A stretch of 64,000 nucleotides of DNA, taken from positions 1,884,518-1,948,517 of the forward strand of contig NZ_CP115149.1 in the NCBI RefSeq assembly GCF_027594505.1. Reading direction: 5' to 3'. Position numbers and translations under genes: made by a program. The stretch comes from Tepidiforma flava. Lineage in GTDB: Bacteria; Chloroflexota; Dehalococcoidia; Tepidiformales; Tepidiformaceae. Shown here piece after piece: positions 52,135 through 60,474 of the stretch; the first letter of the stretch is position 1; every line of letters begins with the position of its first letter. The notes under the pieces are model-generated. The model did no database searches. It was not told where the DNA came from and was given only the letters and a program-made list of their open reading frames with translations.

Positions 52135-52995
52135 ATGTCCGCCGTCTTCCCTGTCCGCGACATCTTCGTCCAGGCCAACGGCCTCCGCCACCACCTCCTC
52201 GCCCGCGGCGCCCCCGGCGACCCCCGGTCGTTCTCATGATTCACGGCCTCGCCGGCCAGGCCCACACCTTCGACGCCATCGCCAACGTCCTCCGCCGCCA
52301 CGCTACCACGTCTACTGCCTCGATGTCCGCGGCCGCGGCGAAACCGAATGGGGTCCGCCCGACCAGTCCCACACCATCGATACCTACGTCGAAGACCTCG
52401 AGGCCGTCCGCGAAGCCCTCGGCCTCCAGCGCTTCGCCCTCGTCGGCACCTCCATGGGCGGCCTCATCACCATGCAGTACGCGCCCCGCCACACGGAGCG
52501 CGTCGCCGCCGCCGTCCTCAACGACATCGGTCCCGAAATCGATCCCGCCGGCACCTCCATGCGCATCCTCGACTACGTCCAGGGCGCGCCCGAAATGTTC
52601 GCCGACCTCAAGGCCGTCGTCCGCTACTACCGCGAACACTACGCCCCCATGCTCGCCCACCTCCACCGAAGACCAGCTCGCCGAATTCGCCCGCTACAAC
52701 GTTCGCCGACTCCGATGCCGGCGTCTACGTCTGGAAGATGGACCCCGCCGTCCGCACCGCGCCCCCGAAGCCGCCCGCCCTCGACCCGTGGGACGCCTTC
52801 AACGCCATGGAATGCCCCATCCTCATCATCCGCGGCGCCCAGAGCGACGTCCTCTCCGCCGAGACGGCCCGCAAGATGCTCGAGGCCAACCCCCGCGCCC
52901 GCCTCGTCGAAGTCCCCGGCGTCGGCCACGCCCCGCTCCTCATCGAACCGGAGGCCCGCAAAGCGCTCGAATCGTTCCTCGCCGAGCACCGCTGA
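52135..52995 (+). CDS. Alpha/beta-fold hydrolase, frame-broken
   Basis: About 285 residues. VVLMIHGLAGQAHTFDAIAN (oxyanion HG), YCLDVRGRGETEW, FALVGTSMGGLITMQYAPRH (nucleophile Ser in GTSMGG), CPILIIRGAQSDVLSAETAR (Asp) and VEVPGVGHAPLLIEPEARKA (His). This matches hydrolases acting on small esters or carbon-carbon bonds; substrate unknown. A TATAAT at 52099-52104 lies 30 bp before ATG 52135. Breaks near 52227, 52303, 52670 and 52705. Confidence 0.9.
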
Positions 52996-53007
52996 GCCGC
53001 GCGCCCA

Positions 53008-53037
53008 TTGACACGCTCCCCGGTCGCGCCCTACCTT
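53008..53037 (+). promoter_or_regulatory. Promoter of the trp T-box leader
   Basis: TTGACA (53008-53013), 18-bp spacer, TACCTT (53032-53037). Transcription would begin near 53045, immediately before the T-box stem I sequence. The consensus -35 is rare in this window. Confidence 0.65.
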
Positions 53038-53044
53038 GAGCCCC

Positions 53045-53356
53045 TCAACTGAAGACGCACGGCGACGAACGGGAAGAGTACCCTGCTAAGCGAGCCCCCA
53101 GAGAGCCGGGCGCAGCTGAAAACCGGCGGCAGCGCTGCAGGCGAATGGGCCCGGGAGCCCCGCAGCCCAACCCCCGCACCCCGGGGCAGTAGGTTGCGGC
53201 GGAGTGGCACCGTTATCACAGCCAGGGCCCTCGCGGGCATTCCCGCCCGCGGCGGCTGAAGAGTGCCCCGCAGGCGAACCCCCGAGCCCCGGGGAACAAA
53301 GTTGCGGTGGCACCGCGAGCGACCCCTCGTCCTTTGGCTGACGAGGGGTCGCTTTG
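53045..53356 (+). ncRNA. Tryptophan T-box leader with two T-box modules
   Basis: Stem I begins GGGAAGAGTACC (53071-53082), followed by the AGAGAG K-turn strand and the GCTGAAAACCGGC region. The specifier loop reads GAA-TGG (53144-53148), giving UGG, the Trp codon, then GGGAGCC. A first T-box sequence AGTGGCACCG (53203-53212) and a second GGTGGCACCGCGAG (53306-53319) follow; each is preceded by an AACCCCCG..CCCCGGGG hairpin and GTTGCGG. The second overlaps an intrinsic terminator. Uncharged tRNA-Trp should stabilise the antiterminator and allow transcription of the operon. The family and specifier are firm; the role of the first module is open. Confidence 0.9.
53318..53356 (+). terminator. Terminator of the T-box leader
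   Basis: Perfect 14-bp stem AGCGACCCCTCGTC / GACGAGGGGTCGCT with an 8-nt loop, ending in CTTTG. Its left arm overlaps the T-box sequence, so antiterminator and terminator are mutually exclusive. Confidence 0.85.
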
Positions 53357-53406
53357 CTTCGCAGCATCCGCCTGCGCCTATCGCGACCCAACGGAGGGCA
53401 TCACCC

Positions 53407-54770
53407 ATGGCAACCCGCAAATTCCTCCTCACCGACGACCGGCTGCCCACCCACTGGTACAACATCCGCGGCCGACCTCCCCACCCCGCCGCCTGCCGCC
53501 CCTCCACCCCGCCACCCACCAGCCCATCGGCCCCGAAGCGCTCGCCCCGCTCTTCCCCATGGAGCTCATCAAGCAGGAAGTCAGCACCGAGCGCTACATC
53601 GAAATCCCCGAAGAAGTCCGCCGCATCTACAGCATCTGGCGGCCCTCCCCGCTCATCCGCGCCACCTTCCTCGAACAGGCCCTCCAGACGCCCGCCCACA
53701 TCTACTACAAGTACGAAGGCGTCTACCCCCTCCGGCTGCCCACAAGCCCAACACCGCCGTCGCCCAGGCCTACTACAACAAACAGGAAGGCGTGAAGCGC
53801 ATCGCCACCGAAACCGGCGCCGGCCAGTGGGGCTCCTCCCTTGCTTTCGCCTGCCAGCTCTTCGGCATCGAATGCAAGGTCTACATGGTCCGCGTCTCCT
53901 ACAACCAGAAGCCCTACCGCCGCTCCCTCATGCAGGTCTGGGGCGGCACCGTCGTCCCCAGCCCCAGCCCCGACACCGAAGCCGGCCGCAAAATCCTCGC
54001 TGAAGACCCACGAAAACTCCGGCTCCCTCGGCATCGCCATCTCCGAGGCCGTCGAAGACGCCGCCATGCGCGACGACACCAAGTACTCCCTCGGCAGCGT
54101 CCTCAACCACGTCCTCCTCCACCAGACCGTCATCGGCCAGGAAGCCATCGCCCAGATGGAGATGGCCGGCGAATACCCCGACGTCGTCATCGGCCTGCGC
54201 CGGCGGCGGCTCCAACGGACCGCAGGCCTCATCTTCCCCTTCATGAAGGACCGCCTCGCCGGCAAGACGAACACCCGCTTCCTCGCCGTCGAGCCCGCCT
54301 CCTGCCCCTCCCTCACCAAAGGCGAATACCGCTACGACTTCGGCGATACCGCCGGCCTCACGCCCCTCCTCAAGATGTACACCCTCGGCCATACCTTCAT
54401 GCCCCCCGGCATCCACGCCGGCGGCCTCCGCTACCACGCCATGGCGCCCCTCCTCTGCCACCTCTACGACCAGGGTTACATCGAAGCCCGCGCCTACCCC
54501 CAGAACCCCTGTTTCGAAGCCGCCACGCTCTTCGCCCGCACCGAAGGCATCGTCCCCGCGCCCGAAAGCTCCCACGCCATCCGCGCCGCCATCGACGAAG
54601 CCATCCAGGCCCGCGAAGAAGGCCGCAGCCGCGTCATCCTCTTCAACCTCTCCGGCCACGGCCTCCTCGACCTCCAGGCCTACGACGACTACCTCGCCGG
54701 CAAGCTCATCGATGACTTCTACCCCGAAGAAAAGGTCCGCGAAGCGATGAAGGACCTCCCCGTCATCTAA
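53407..54770 (+). CDS. trpB: Tryptophan synthase beta chain, TrpB2 type, frame-broken
   Basis: PLP enzyme making tryptophan from indole (or indole from a TrpA partner) and serine, about 450 residues. The TrpB2-specific N-terminus and IYYKYEG precede the restored [18 protein letters not shown] (PLP lysine in SHK). [39 protein letters not shown] and [14 protein letters not shown] are typical TrpB2. GCAGGGSN binds phosphate. Ends MKDLPVI. Breaks near 53471, 53492, 53726, 53736, 54009, 54190 and 54214. No trpA is seen, which fits TrpB2 using free indole. First gene after the T-box. Confidence 0.95.
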
Positions 54771-54816
54771 GCCGTGCCCCGGCTATCCTGAAATCACCAC
54801 AGCGCGGAGTACCCCG

Positions 54817-55498
54817 ATGTCGATGCTCACCGTCTCCACCCAGTTCGAAGCCCGCCATCAAGGCCGTGCCTCGAGGCGAAGTCGATGCTCAAGCACCCCT
54901 TCTACGTCGAATGGACGCAGGGCACCCTCCCCATGCACAAGATGCAGGAGTACGCCCGCCAGTACTACCACTTCGAAGCTCGCCTTCCCCCGCTTCCTCT
55001 CGGCCATCCACACCCGCACCGAGAGCGCCAACATCCGCCAGCTCATCCTCGATAACCTCTGGGACGAAGAGGCCACGGCGAGCGGAACCACCCCGCGCTC
55101 TGGCTCGAATTCGCCCGCGCCGTCGGCGTCGAACCCGAGGAGGTCGTCAACGCCGAGCTCCGCCCGGAGACCCGCGCCCTCGTCGACCACTTCCGCCGCA
55201 TGGCGAACGAAGCCCCCGTCGCCGAGGCGCTCGGCACCCTCTTCGCCTACGAAGGCCAGGTCCCCGGCATCGCCTGGCAGAAAATCAAAGGCCTCACCGA
55301 GTTCTACGGCTTCGAACCGAAGCAGTTCGAATTCTTCTCCGTCCACCTCGTCGCCGATATCGCCCAGCTCCGGCGCCGAGATGGAGGCCATCGCCGAGGC
55401 CTCGCACCGATGCAAGACGCCGTCATCTCGCGCCGTCGATACCGCCTGCGACCGCCTCCTCGCCTTCCTCGACGGCTGCTACGCGGCCGCTGCACTGA
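54817..55498 (+). CDS. CADD-like iron-containing redox enzyme, frame-broken
   Basis: About 225 residues of the TenA/PqqC/heme-oxygenase fold. The stitched sequence AKSMLKHPFYVEWTQGTLPM, HKMQEYARQYYHFE, FPRFLSAIHTRTESANIRQL, ILDNLWDEEATGERNHPALW, FAYEGQVPGIAWQKIKGLTE and FFSVHLVADIAHSG contains the Glu/His metal ligands and matches the folate-related CADD family (TIGR04305). Chlamydial CADD makes p-aminobenzoate from its own tyrosine; whether this one does is unknown. Start ATG 54817. Breaks near 54858, 54980, 55083, 55372, 55410, 55428 and 55488. Second gene of the trp operon. Confidence 0.75.
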
Positions 55499-55499
55499 G

Positions 55500-56049
55500 A
55501 TGCCCGGCACCGACCACACCGAGATCGAGGCCTGGAACACGGCCATCCGGCTCGCCGCGTCCATCGGGCGCCTCAAAGTGCCGTCCAACCTCCGCGCCTC
55601 CCAGGAGGCGCAGGACCGCGCCTTCCAGGCCGTCCGGCTCGAAGCCGCAGCCCGCATCGCCGAGGCCGGCGCCCGCGAAGGCCAGGCCCAGGCCGCCATC
55701 CTCCGCGAGGCCCGCGGCGCCCTCGCCGCCTGCCGCTCCTGGCTCCACGTCCTCGCCGCCCTCATCAACGAGCCCGAGTCCGTCTTCTCGGCCGAGCTCG
55801 ACCTCATCGACCAGGCCGGCAAGCAGATCAACGCCTACCTCCGCGCCGCCGAGCGCGCGGCCGGCCCCGGCGCCGCCCCCGGCCGCCCCGCCCCGCCCCG
55901 CCCCGCCCGCCCGCCGCCCCCGCCTCCGCGCCGCCGAGCGCGCGGCCGGCCCCGGCGCCGCCCCCGGCCGCCCCGCCCCGCCCCGCCCCGCCGGCCCGCC
56001 GCCCGCGCCCGGCCGCGGCCCCGGCCGCCTCCAGGGAGGCCCCCGGTGA
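55500..56049 (+). CDS. Four-helix-bundle protein with Pro/Ala-rich tail
   Basis: Begins MPGTDHTEIEAWNTAIRLAA and runs as amphipathic helices: SNLRASQEAQDRAFQAVRLE, RIAEAGAREGQAQAAILREA, WLHVLAALINEPESVFSAEL and DLIDQAGKQINAYLRAAERA. This resembles the 23S-rRNA-intervening-sequence/S23 four-helix-bundle family, of unknown function. A Pro/Ala/Gly/Arg-rich tail follows. The 85-bp tandem duplication in the tail shifts the frame; without it the protein ends GRGPGRLQGGPR at TGA 56047-56049, overlapping trpS GTG. As given, the frame instead runs into trpS. Confidence 0.65.
55838..55991 (+). repeat. 85-bp tandem duplication
   Basis: The segment starting CCTCCGCGCCGCCGAG at 55838 recurs at 55923. The copies are identical for about 60 bp, then diverge in a CCGCC-rich run. 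Period 85 is not a multiple of three and breaks the frame of the host gene. Confidence 0.85.
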
Positions 56050-57071
56050 GCGAACGCAAACGCATCCTCACCGGCATCCGCCCCACCGGCGCCCTCCACC
56101 TCGGCCACTACGCCGGCGCCCTCGAAAACTGGGTCCGCCTTCAGCACGACTACGAGTGCTACTTCCTCATCGCGGATTACCAGGTCTCTGATTACGCCGA
56201 CGACATCCCCCGCGTCCGCGAGGCCGTCTGGGAAGTCGCCCTCGACTGGCTCGCCGTCGGCCTCGACCCGGAGGGCTCCGCCTTCGTCATCGAATCGCTC
56301 GTTCCCGAGCACGCCGAACTCACCACCCTCCTCGGCTGGTTCCTCCCGGTCTCCATGCTCGAGCGCAACCCCACCCTCAAGTCCGAGATGGCGGCGATGG
56401 AGAACCCCGAAGACGGCTCCACCGAGCGCAAGTCCGTGCCGGTCGCCTTCTACACCTACCCCGTCATGCAGGTGGCCAACATCCTTATGCCCCGGGCCCA
56501 CCTCGTCCCCGTCGGCGAGGACCAGCTTCCCCACATCGAACTCACCCGCGAGACCGCCCGCCGCTTCAACCGACGCTTCAAAGAAGTCTTCCCCGAGCCC
56601 GAAGCCCTCGTCGGCCGCGTCCCCCGCCTCGTCGGCATCGACGGCAATGCCAAGATGAGCAAGTCCCGCGGCAACACCATCGACCTCAAGGACGACGCCG
56701 AGACCGTCGCCCGCAAGGTCCGCAGCATGTACGGCGGCCCGCCCCGCGGCGCCAACGAACCCGGCCGCTGCGACGAAAACCCGATCTTCCTCTACCTGCG
56801 CGCCTTCGACCCCGACACCGAGGGCCTCCGCCAGCTCGAACACGAGTACGAAACCCGCGGCGTCCCCAACAAAGTCCTCAAAGACCGCCTCACGAAGGTC
56901 CTCAACGACCTCCTCGACCCCTTCCGCGAACGCCGCGCCTACTACGAAGCCCGCATGCGCCTCGTCCGCGATGCCCTCGCGTCCGGCTCCGAACGCATGC
57001 GCCGCATCGCCCGCGAGACCATGGACATGGTCCACGACGCCCTCGACCTCAATTACCTCGAGAAATACTGA
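56046..57071 (+). CDS. trpS: Tryptophanyl-tRNA synthetase
   Basis: Class Ic synthetase charging tRNA-Trp, 341 residues, within the normal 330-350 range. The HIGH-type motif is in RPTGALHLGHYAGALENWV and KMSKS is in IDGNAKMSKSRGNT. YPVMQVANILMPRAHLVPVG and GEDQLPHIELTRETARRFN are the active-site strands. Start GTG 56046 overlaps the upstream stop. The first gene in the window without a frame break. Being behind a Trp T-box makes its expression rise when tRNA-Trp is uncharged. Stop overlaps trpE ATG. Confidence 0.97.
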   Translation: MSERKRILTGIRPTGALHLGHYAGALENWVRLQHDYECYFLIADYQVSDYADDIPRVREAVWEVALDWLAVGLDPEGSAFVIESLVPEHAELTTLLGWFLPVSMLERNPTLKSEMAAMENPEDGSTERKSVPVAFYTYPVMQVANILMPRAHLVPVGEDQLPHIELTRETARRFNRRFKEVFPEPEALVGRVPRLVGIDGNAKMSKSRGNTIDLKDDAETVARKVRSMYGGPPRGANEPGRCDENPIFLYLRAFDPDTEGLRQLEHEYETRGVPNKVLKDRLTKVLNDLLDPFRERRAYYEARMRLVRDALASGSERMRRIARETMDMVHDALDLNYLEKY

Positions 57072-58558
57072 TGCTTCGCCCCACCCTCGAAGAGGTCCGC
57101 CAGCTCGCAGCATCCGGACAGGGCAACCTCGTCGCCGTCTACCGCGAGGTCACCGCCGACCTCGAGACGCCGGTCTCCGCCTACCTCAAAGTCGCCACGG
57201 GCCCCTACAGCTTCCTCCTCGAATCCGTCGAAGGCGGCGAGCGGCTCGCGCGCTACTCCTTCATCGGCACCCAGCCCTACCGCGTCCTCCGCACCGGGCC
57301 GGGCCGCGAATGGGAGGGCGACCCCCTCGTTCCCGTCGAGCAGGAGCTCTCCCGCTTCCGCCAAATCATGACGCCCGGCATCCCCGCCTTCACCGGCGGC
57401 GCCATCGGCTACGTCGCCTACGACGCTGTCCGCCACTTCGAGCCCCGCGTCCGCCCGCCCGAGGCCGACGAACTCGGCATCCCCGAGGCGATGTGGCTCT
57501 TCACCGATGCCATGGTCGTCTTCGACCACCTCCGCCACACCATCAAAGTCATCGCCCACTGCCGCCTCGACGGCGACATCGACGCCGCCTACCGGCAAGC
57601 CGCCTTCCAGGTCGACGCCATCGTCGAACGGCTGAACAGCCCCACCGTCCGCCTCCCGCACCAGGACATCGCCGCCGTCCTCCGCACCAACGGCCAGGCC
57701 GAATCCAACGTCGGCCGCGAAGGCTACGAGCTCATGGTCGAGAAGATCAAGGAGTACATCGTCGCCGGCGATTGCATCCAGGTCGTCCCCTCCCAGCGGC
57801 TCCGCCGGCCCACCGCCGTCCACCCTTTCAACATCTACCGCCAGCTCCGCACCATCAATCCATCGCCCTACATGTTCTACCTCGACCTCGGCGACTTCCA
57901 GGTCGTCGGCGCCTCCCCCGAGCTCCTCGTCCGCGTCGAAGACGGCGTCGTCACCACCCACCCCATCGCCGGCACCCGCCCCCGCGGCGCCACGCCCGAA
58001 GAAGACGAACGCCTCGCCGCCGAACTCCTCGCCGACGAAAAAGAGCGCGCCGAGCACATCATGCTCGTCGACCTCGGCCGCAACGACATCGGCCGCGTCG
58101 CCCGCCCCGGCACCGTCCGCGTCGACAGCCTGATGCACATCGAGAAGTACTCCCACGTTATGCACATCGTCTCCAACGTCTCCGGCCGCCTCGCCGACGA
58201 CAGGACGCCGTTCGACGCCTTCCGCTCCGTCTTCCCCGCCGGCACCCTCTCCGGCGCTCCCAAGGTCCGGGCCATGGAGATCATCGCCGAGCTCGAGCCC
58301 AGCCGCCGCGGCATCTACGGCGGCGCCGTCGGCTACGCCTCCTTCGCCGGCAGCCTCGATACCTGCATCGCCATCCGCACCATGGTCGTCAAAGACGGCG
58401 TGGCCTACCTCCAGGCCGGCGGCGGCATCGTCTACGACTCCGTCCCCGAAACTGAATACATGGAAACCGTCAACAAGATGCGCGCCCTCATGCGCGCCAT
58501 CGACCAGGCCGAAGTCGCCGCCGCCGAGCTGAAAACCGGCAGCATCGGCTACGGCTGA
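57071..58558 (+). CDS. trpE: Anthranilate synthase component I
   Basis: Converts chorismate to anthranilate with ammonia from TrpG, 495 residues, intact. SFLLESVEGGERLARYSFIG carries the LLES...S motif of tryptophan-feedback-sensitive TrpE. The catalytic core has HPIAGTRPRGATPEEDERLA, EHIMLVDLGRNDIGRVARPG, SVFPAGTLSGAPKVRAMEII and GGAVGYASFAGSLDTCIAIR, all chorismate and Mg sites. ATG 57071 overlaps the trpS stop. The amidotransferase trpG is four genes downstream, so the two subunits are separated by unusual passengers. Confidence 0.97.
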   Translation: MLRPTLEEVRQLAASGQGNLVAVYREVTADLETPVSAYLKVATGPYSFLLESVEGGERLARYSFIGTQPYRVLRTGPGREWEGDPLVPVEQELSRFRQIMTPGIPAFTGGAIGYVAYDAVRHFEPRVRPPEADELGIPEAMWLFTDAMVVFDHLRHTIKVIAHCRLDGDIDAAYRQAAFQVDAIVERLNSPTVRLPHQDIAAVLRTNGQAESNVGREGYELMVEKIKEYIVAGDCIQVVPSQRLRRPTAVHPFNIYRQLRTINPSPYMFYLDLGDFQVVGASPELLVRVEDGVVTTHPIAGTRPRGATPEEDERLAAELLADEKERAEHIMLVDLGRNDIGRVARPGTVRVDSLMHIEKYSHVMHIVSNVSGRLADDRTPFDAFRSVFPAGTLSGAPKVRAMEIIAELEPSRRGIYGGAVGYASFAGSLDTCIAIRTMVVKDGVAYLQAGGGIVYDSVPETEYMETVNKMRALMRAIDQAEVAAAELKTGSIGYG

Positions 58559-58577
58559 CCTCCCCGGGGGCACCCCA

Positions 58578-58970
58578 GTGACCGACCGCCGCCCCGACCG
58601 CGTCTACGGCATCCTCGTCCGGCCCGGCGAGGTCTTCCTGCGCGACGTCGGCGGCCGGCTCGGTCTCCCGGGCGGCATCTTCCGCCCCCTCGCCGAGGAC
58701 CGCAAAGTCGAACTCCGCGCCCACCTCTGGGACCAGCTCGGCATCGAGGCCTCCGCCATCTGGGCCCAGGGCGCCTTCGACTACCAGGACCCCGCCGAAG
58801 ACCGGCCCTGGTTCTCCGGCTTCTACACCGTCTGGCAGTGGCAGCCCGACCCGGCCCCCGGCGCCGGCCGCTGGCTCTCCCGCGATGACGTTCTCGCCGC
58901 CGGTCTCTCCCCCTCCCTCCGCATCCTCCTCCTTTCCGTTCTCGATACGATCGCCATCAAGACCACATGA
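58578..58970 (+). CDS. Nudix-fold protein with degenerate Nudix box
   Basis: 130 residues. VYGILVRPGEVFLRDVGGRL and LPGGIFRPL are the beta-strand and loop of a Nudix hydrolase. Where the catalytic helix should read REUxEExGU it reads LRAHLWDQLGIEA, so the metal-binding glutamates are missing. GFYTVWQWQPDPAPGAGRWL and LSRDDVLAAGLSPSLRILLL complete the fold. It may bind a nucleotide or act as a partner subunit of the next gene. GTG 58578, 20 bp after trpE; overlaps the next gene by four bases. Confidence 0.75.
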   Translation: MTDRRPDRVYGILVRPGEVFLRDVGGRLGLPGGIFRPLAEDRKVELRAHLWDQLGIEASAIWAQGAFDYQDPAEDRPWFSGFYTVWQWQPDPAPGAGRWLSRDDVLAAGLSPSLRILLLSVLDTIAIKTT

Positions 58971-59827
58971 AGCAGCACATCACCATGGCCGCCATCCTCG
59001 AGCGCGGCGGGCGCATCTTCCTCGTCCGCCCCGCCCCGGCCGCGCCCTGGGAACTCCCCTCCGGCCCCCTCCCCCCCGACGTCCACGACGTCGACGAGGA
59101 GATGGACCGCATCCTCCAGCGGCTCGGCATCGAAGCGCCCGCCGTCGAAGAGGACTTCCTCCAGACCCACTACTTCCCCGCCGAGGACGGCCAGGTCGTC
59201 TACAACCTCTACGCCCCCACCGGCTGGCAGGGCGAACCGGCCCCGCCCCCCGGTGTCGGCAGCGGCTGGTTCACCCTCGACGAGCTCGACGCCATCGACC
59301 TCCACCCCGGCGTCCGCCGCGCCATCCGCGAGGCCTTCGGCCTCGACCAGCCGCCCGACCGCTCCGCCGACATCCTCGCCGCCCTCGGCGCCGAACTCGA
59401 GGCCGCCGTCCGGCCCGCGCCGCCTCCCGCCTCCGCCCGCGAGGCGGGCCTCGATGTCCTCCGCACCCTCACCGGCGGCGACCCGGCCGCCGGGGCTGCC
59501 CTCCGCCGCTCCTCCCCCGAGCTCGCCGACGACATCATCGAGTTCGCCCTGGCCCGCTTCTGGACCGGCCCGCAGCTCGACCGCCGCACCCGCAGCCTCC
59601 TCGTCGTCGCCATGCTCGCCGCGCAGGGCCGCACCGGCGCTCCCCTCCGCACCCACCTCGAGGGCGCTCTCAACCACGGCGCCAGCCCGGACCAGGTCGT
59701 CGAAGTCCTCCGCATGGTCGCCATCTACGCCGGCTTCCCCGCCGCCCTCGAAGCCTGGGCCGTCATGGAAGACGTCTTCGCCAGTCGCGGTATCCCCCGC
59801 CCATCCCGGCAGGAGCCTGCCCCGTGA
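58967..59827 (+). CDS. Nudix-like / carboxymuconolactone decarboxylase-like fusion
   Basis: 286 residues, intact. Residues 1-125 form a Nudix-like domain (MAAILERGGRIFLVRPAPAA, PWELPSGPL, WFTLDELDAIDLHPGVRRAI), again with a weak Nudix box (DVDEEMDRILQRLGIEA). Residues 160-280 match the CMD/AhpD-type helical domain: AGLDVLRTLTGGDPAAG, SPELADDIIEFALARFWTGP, RTRSLLVVAMLAAQGRTGAP, LRTHLEGALNHGASPDQVVE and MVAIYAGFPAALEAWAVME, with the CMD His but no CxxC redox pair. The combination is unusual. ATG 58967; TGA overlaps the next GTG. Confidence 0.8.
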   Translation: MKQHITMAAILERGGRIFLVRPAPAAPWELPSGPLPPDVHDVDEEMDRILQRLGIEAPAVEEDFLQTHYFPAEDGQVVYNLYAPTGWQGEPAPPPGVGSGWFTLDELDAIDLHPGVRRAIREAFGLDQPPDRSADILAALGAELEAAVRPAPPPASAREAGLDVLRTLTGGDPAAGAALRRSSPELADDIIEFALARFWTGPQLDRRTRSLLVVAMLAAQGRTGAPLRTHLEGALNHGASPDQVVEVLRMVAIYAGFPAALEAWAVMEDVFASRGIPRPSRQEPAP

Positions 59828-60474
59828 GCGCCATCCTCTGGGACCTCGATGACACCCTCCTGAACACCCTCCCCGCCCGGATGGAGTCGCTCGCCTACGC
59901 CCACCAGGTCGTCCTCGGCCAGCCCGTGGACCCGATCGAACTCTGGCGCTCCAACCGCGGCGGGACCCTCGAAGACCTCGCCCGCCGCCTCGTCGGCGAC
60001 GGCTACCAGCGCTTCGCTCGCGTCTACCGCGAGCACTACTACGGCCGCGACCGCGCCATCCGCCCCTTCGACGGCATCGAACCGGTCCTCCGCTCCCTCC
60101 ACGCGGCCGGCATCCCGATGGCCGTCGTCACCTCGAAGGTGAGCTACGGCGCCACCGAAGAACTCGAAGCCGCAGGCCTCCTCCAGTACTTCCAGGCCGT
60201 CATCGGCTTCGACGATACCGAACGCCACAAGCCCGACCCTGAGCCCGTCTACGCCGCCCTCGACCGCCTCCTCGCCGACCACCCCGGCCGCGTCGCCTTC
60301 GTCGGCGACAGCCCCGCCGACGTCTGGGCCGCCCGGAACGCGGGAGTCCGCTCCATCGCCGCCCTCTGGGGCACGGTCGACGCGGAGGCCCTCCTCGAGG
60401 CCGTCCCCGATTTCACCGCCCGCACCCCCGGCGCCGTCCTCGAACTCGTCGTCGAACAGGGGTTCGGCCGATGA
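59824..60474 (+). CDS. HAD-superfamily phosphatase
   Basis: 216 residues, intact. Motif 1 [13 protein letters not shown] supplies the Asp nucleophile; [20 protein letters not shown] is motif 2; [16 protein letters not shown] holds the motif 3 Lys; and [20 protein letters not shown] is the acidic motif 4. The four-helix cap ([20 protein letters not shown]) fits the phosphoglycolate-phosphatase subfamily. The substrate could be a small phosphate ester produced in this operon, but no evidence picks one. GTG 59824 overlaps the upstream stop; its own TGA overlaps the next ATG. Confidence 0.9.
   Translation: MSAILWDLDDTLLNTLPARMESLAYAHQVVLGQPVDPIELWRSNRGGTLEDLARRLVGDGYQRFARVYREHYYGRDRAIRPFDGIEPVLRSLHAAGIPMAVVTSKVSYGATEELEAAGLLQYFQAVIGFDDTERHKPDPEPVYAALDRLLADHPGRVAFVGDSPADVWAARNAGVRSIAALWGTVDAEALLEAVPDFTARTPGAVLELVVEQGFGR

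Noticed and set aside
1-56045. Genome-wide programmed ribosomal frameshifting
   Set aside because: The sites share no slippery heptamer or downstream structure, vary in base and direction, hit nearly every gene, and vanish after 56 kb.
55500-57071. A four-helix-bundle-TrpS fusion protein
   Set aside because: The in-frame read-through depends on the 85-bp duplication. One copy gives a normal stop overlapping the trpS GTG, which is also preceded by the usual start context.
55479-57113. A 544-residue minus-strand frame opposite trpS
   Set aside because: Same antisense effect; trpS motifs on the plus strand are unambiguous.
57053-58573. A 506-residue minus-strand frame opposite trpE
   Set aside because: Antisense shadow produced by C-ending codons; Asp/Val/Gly/Ala-rich with no motifs, while trpE on the other strand is complete and conserved.
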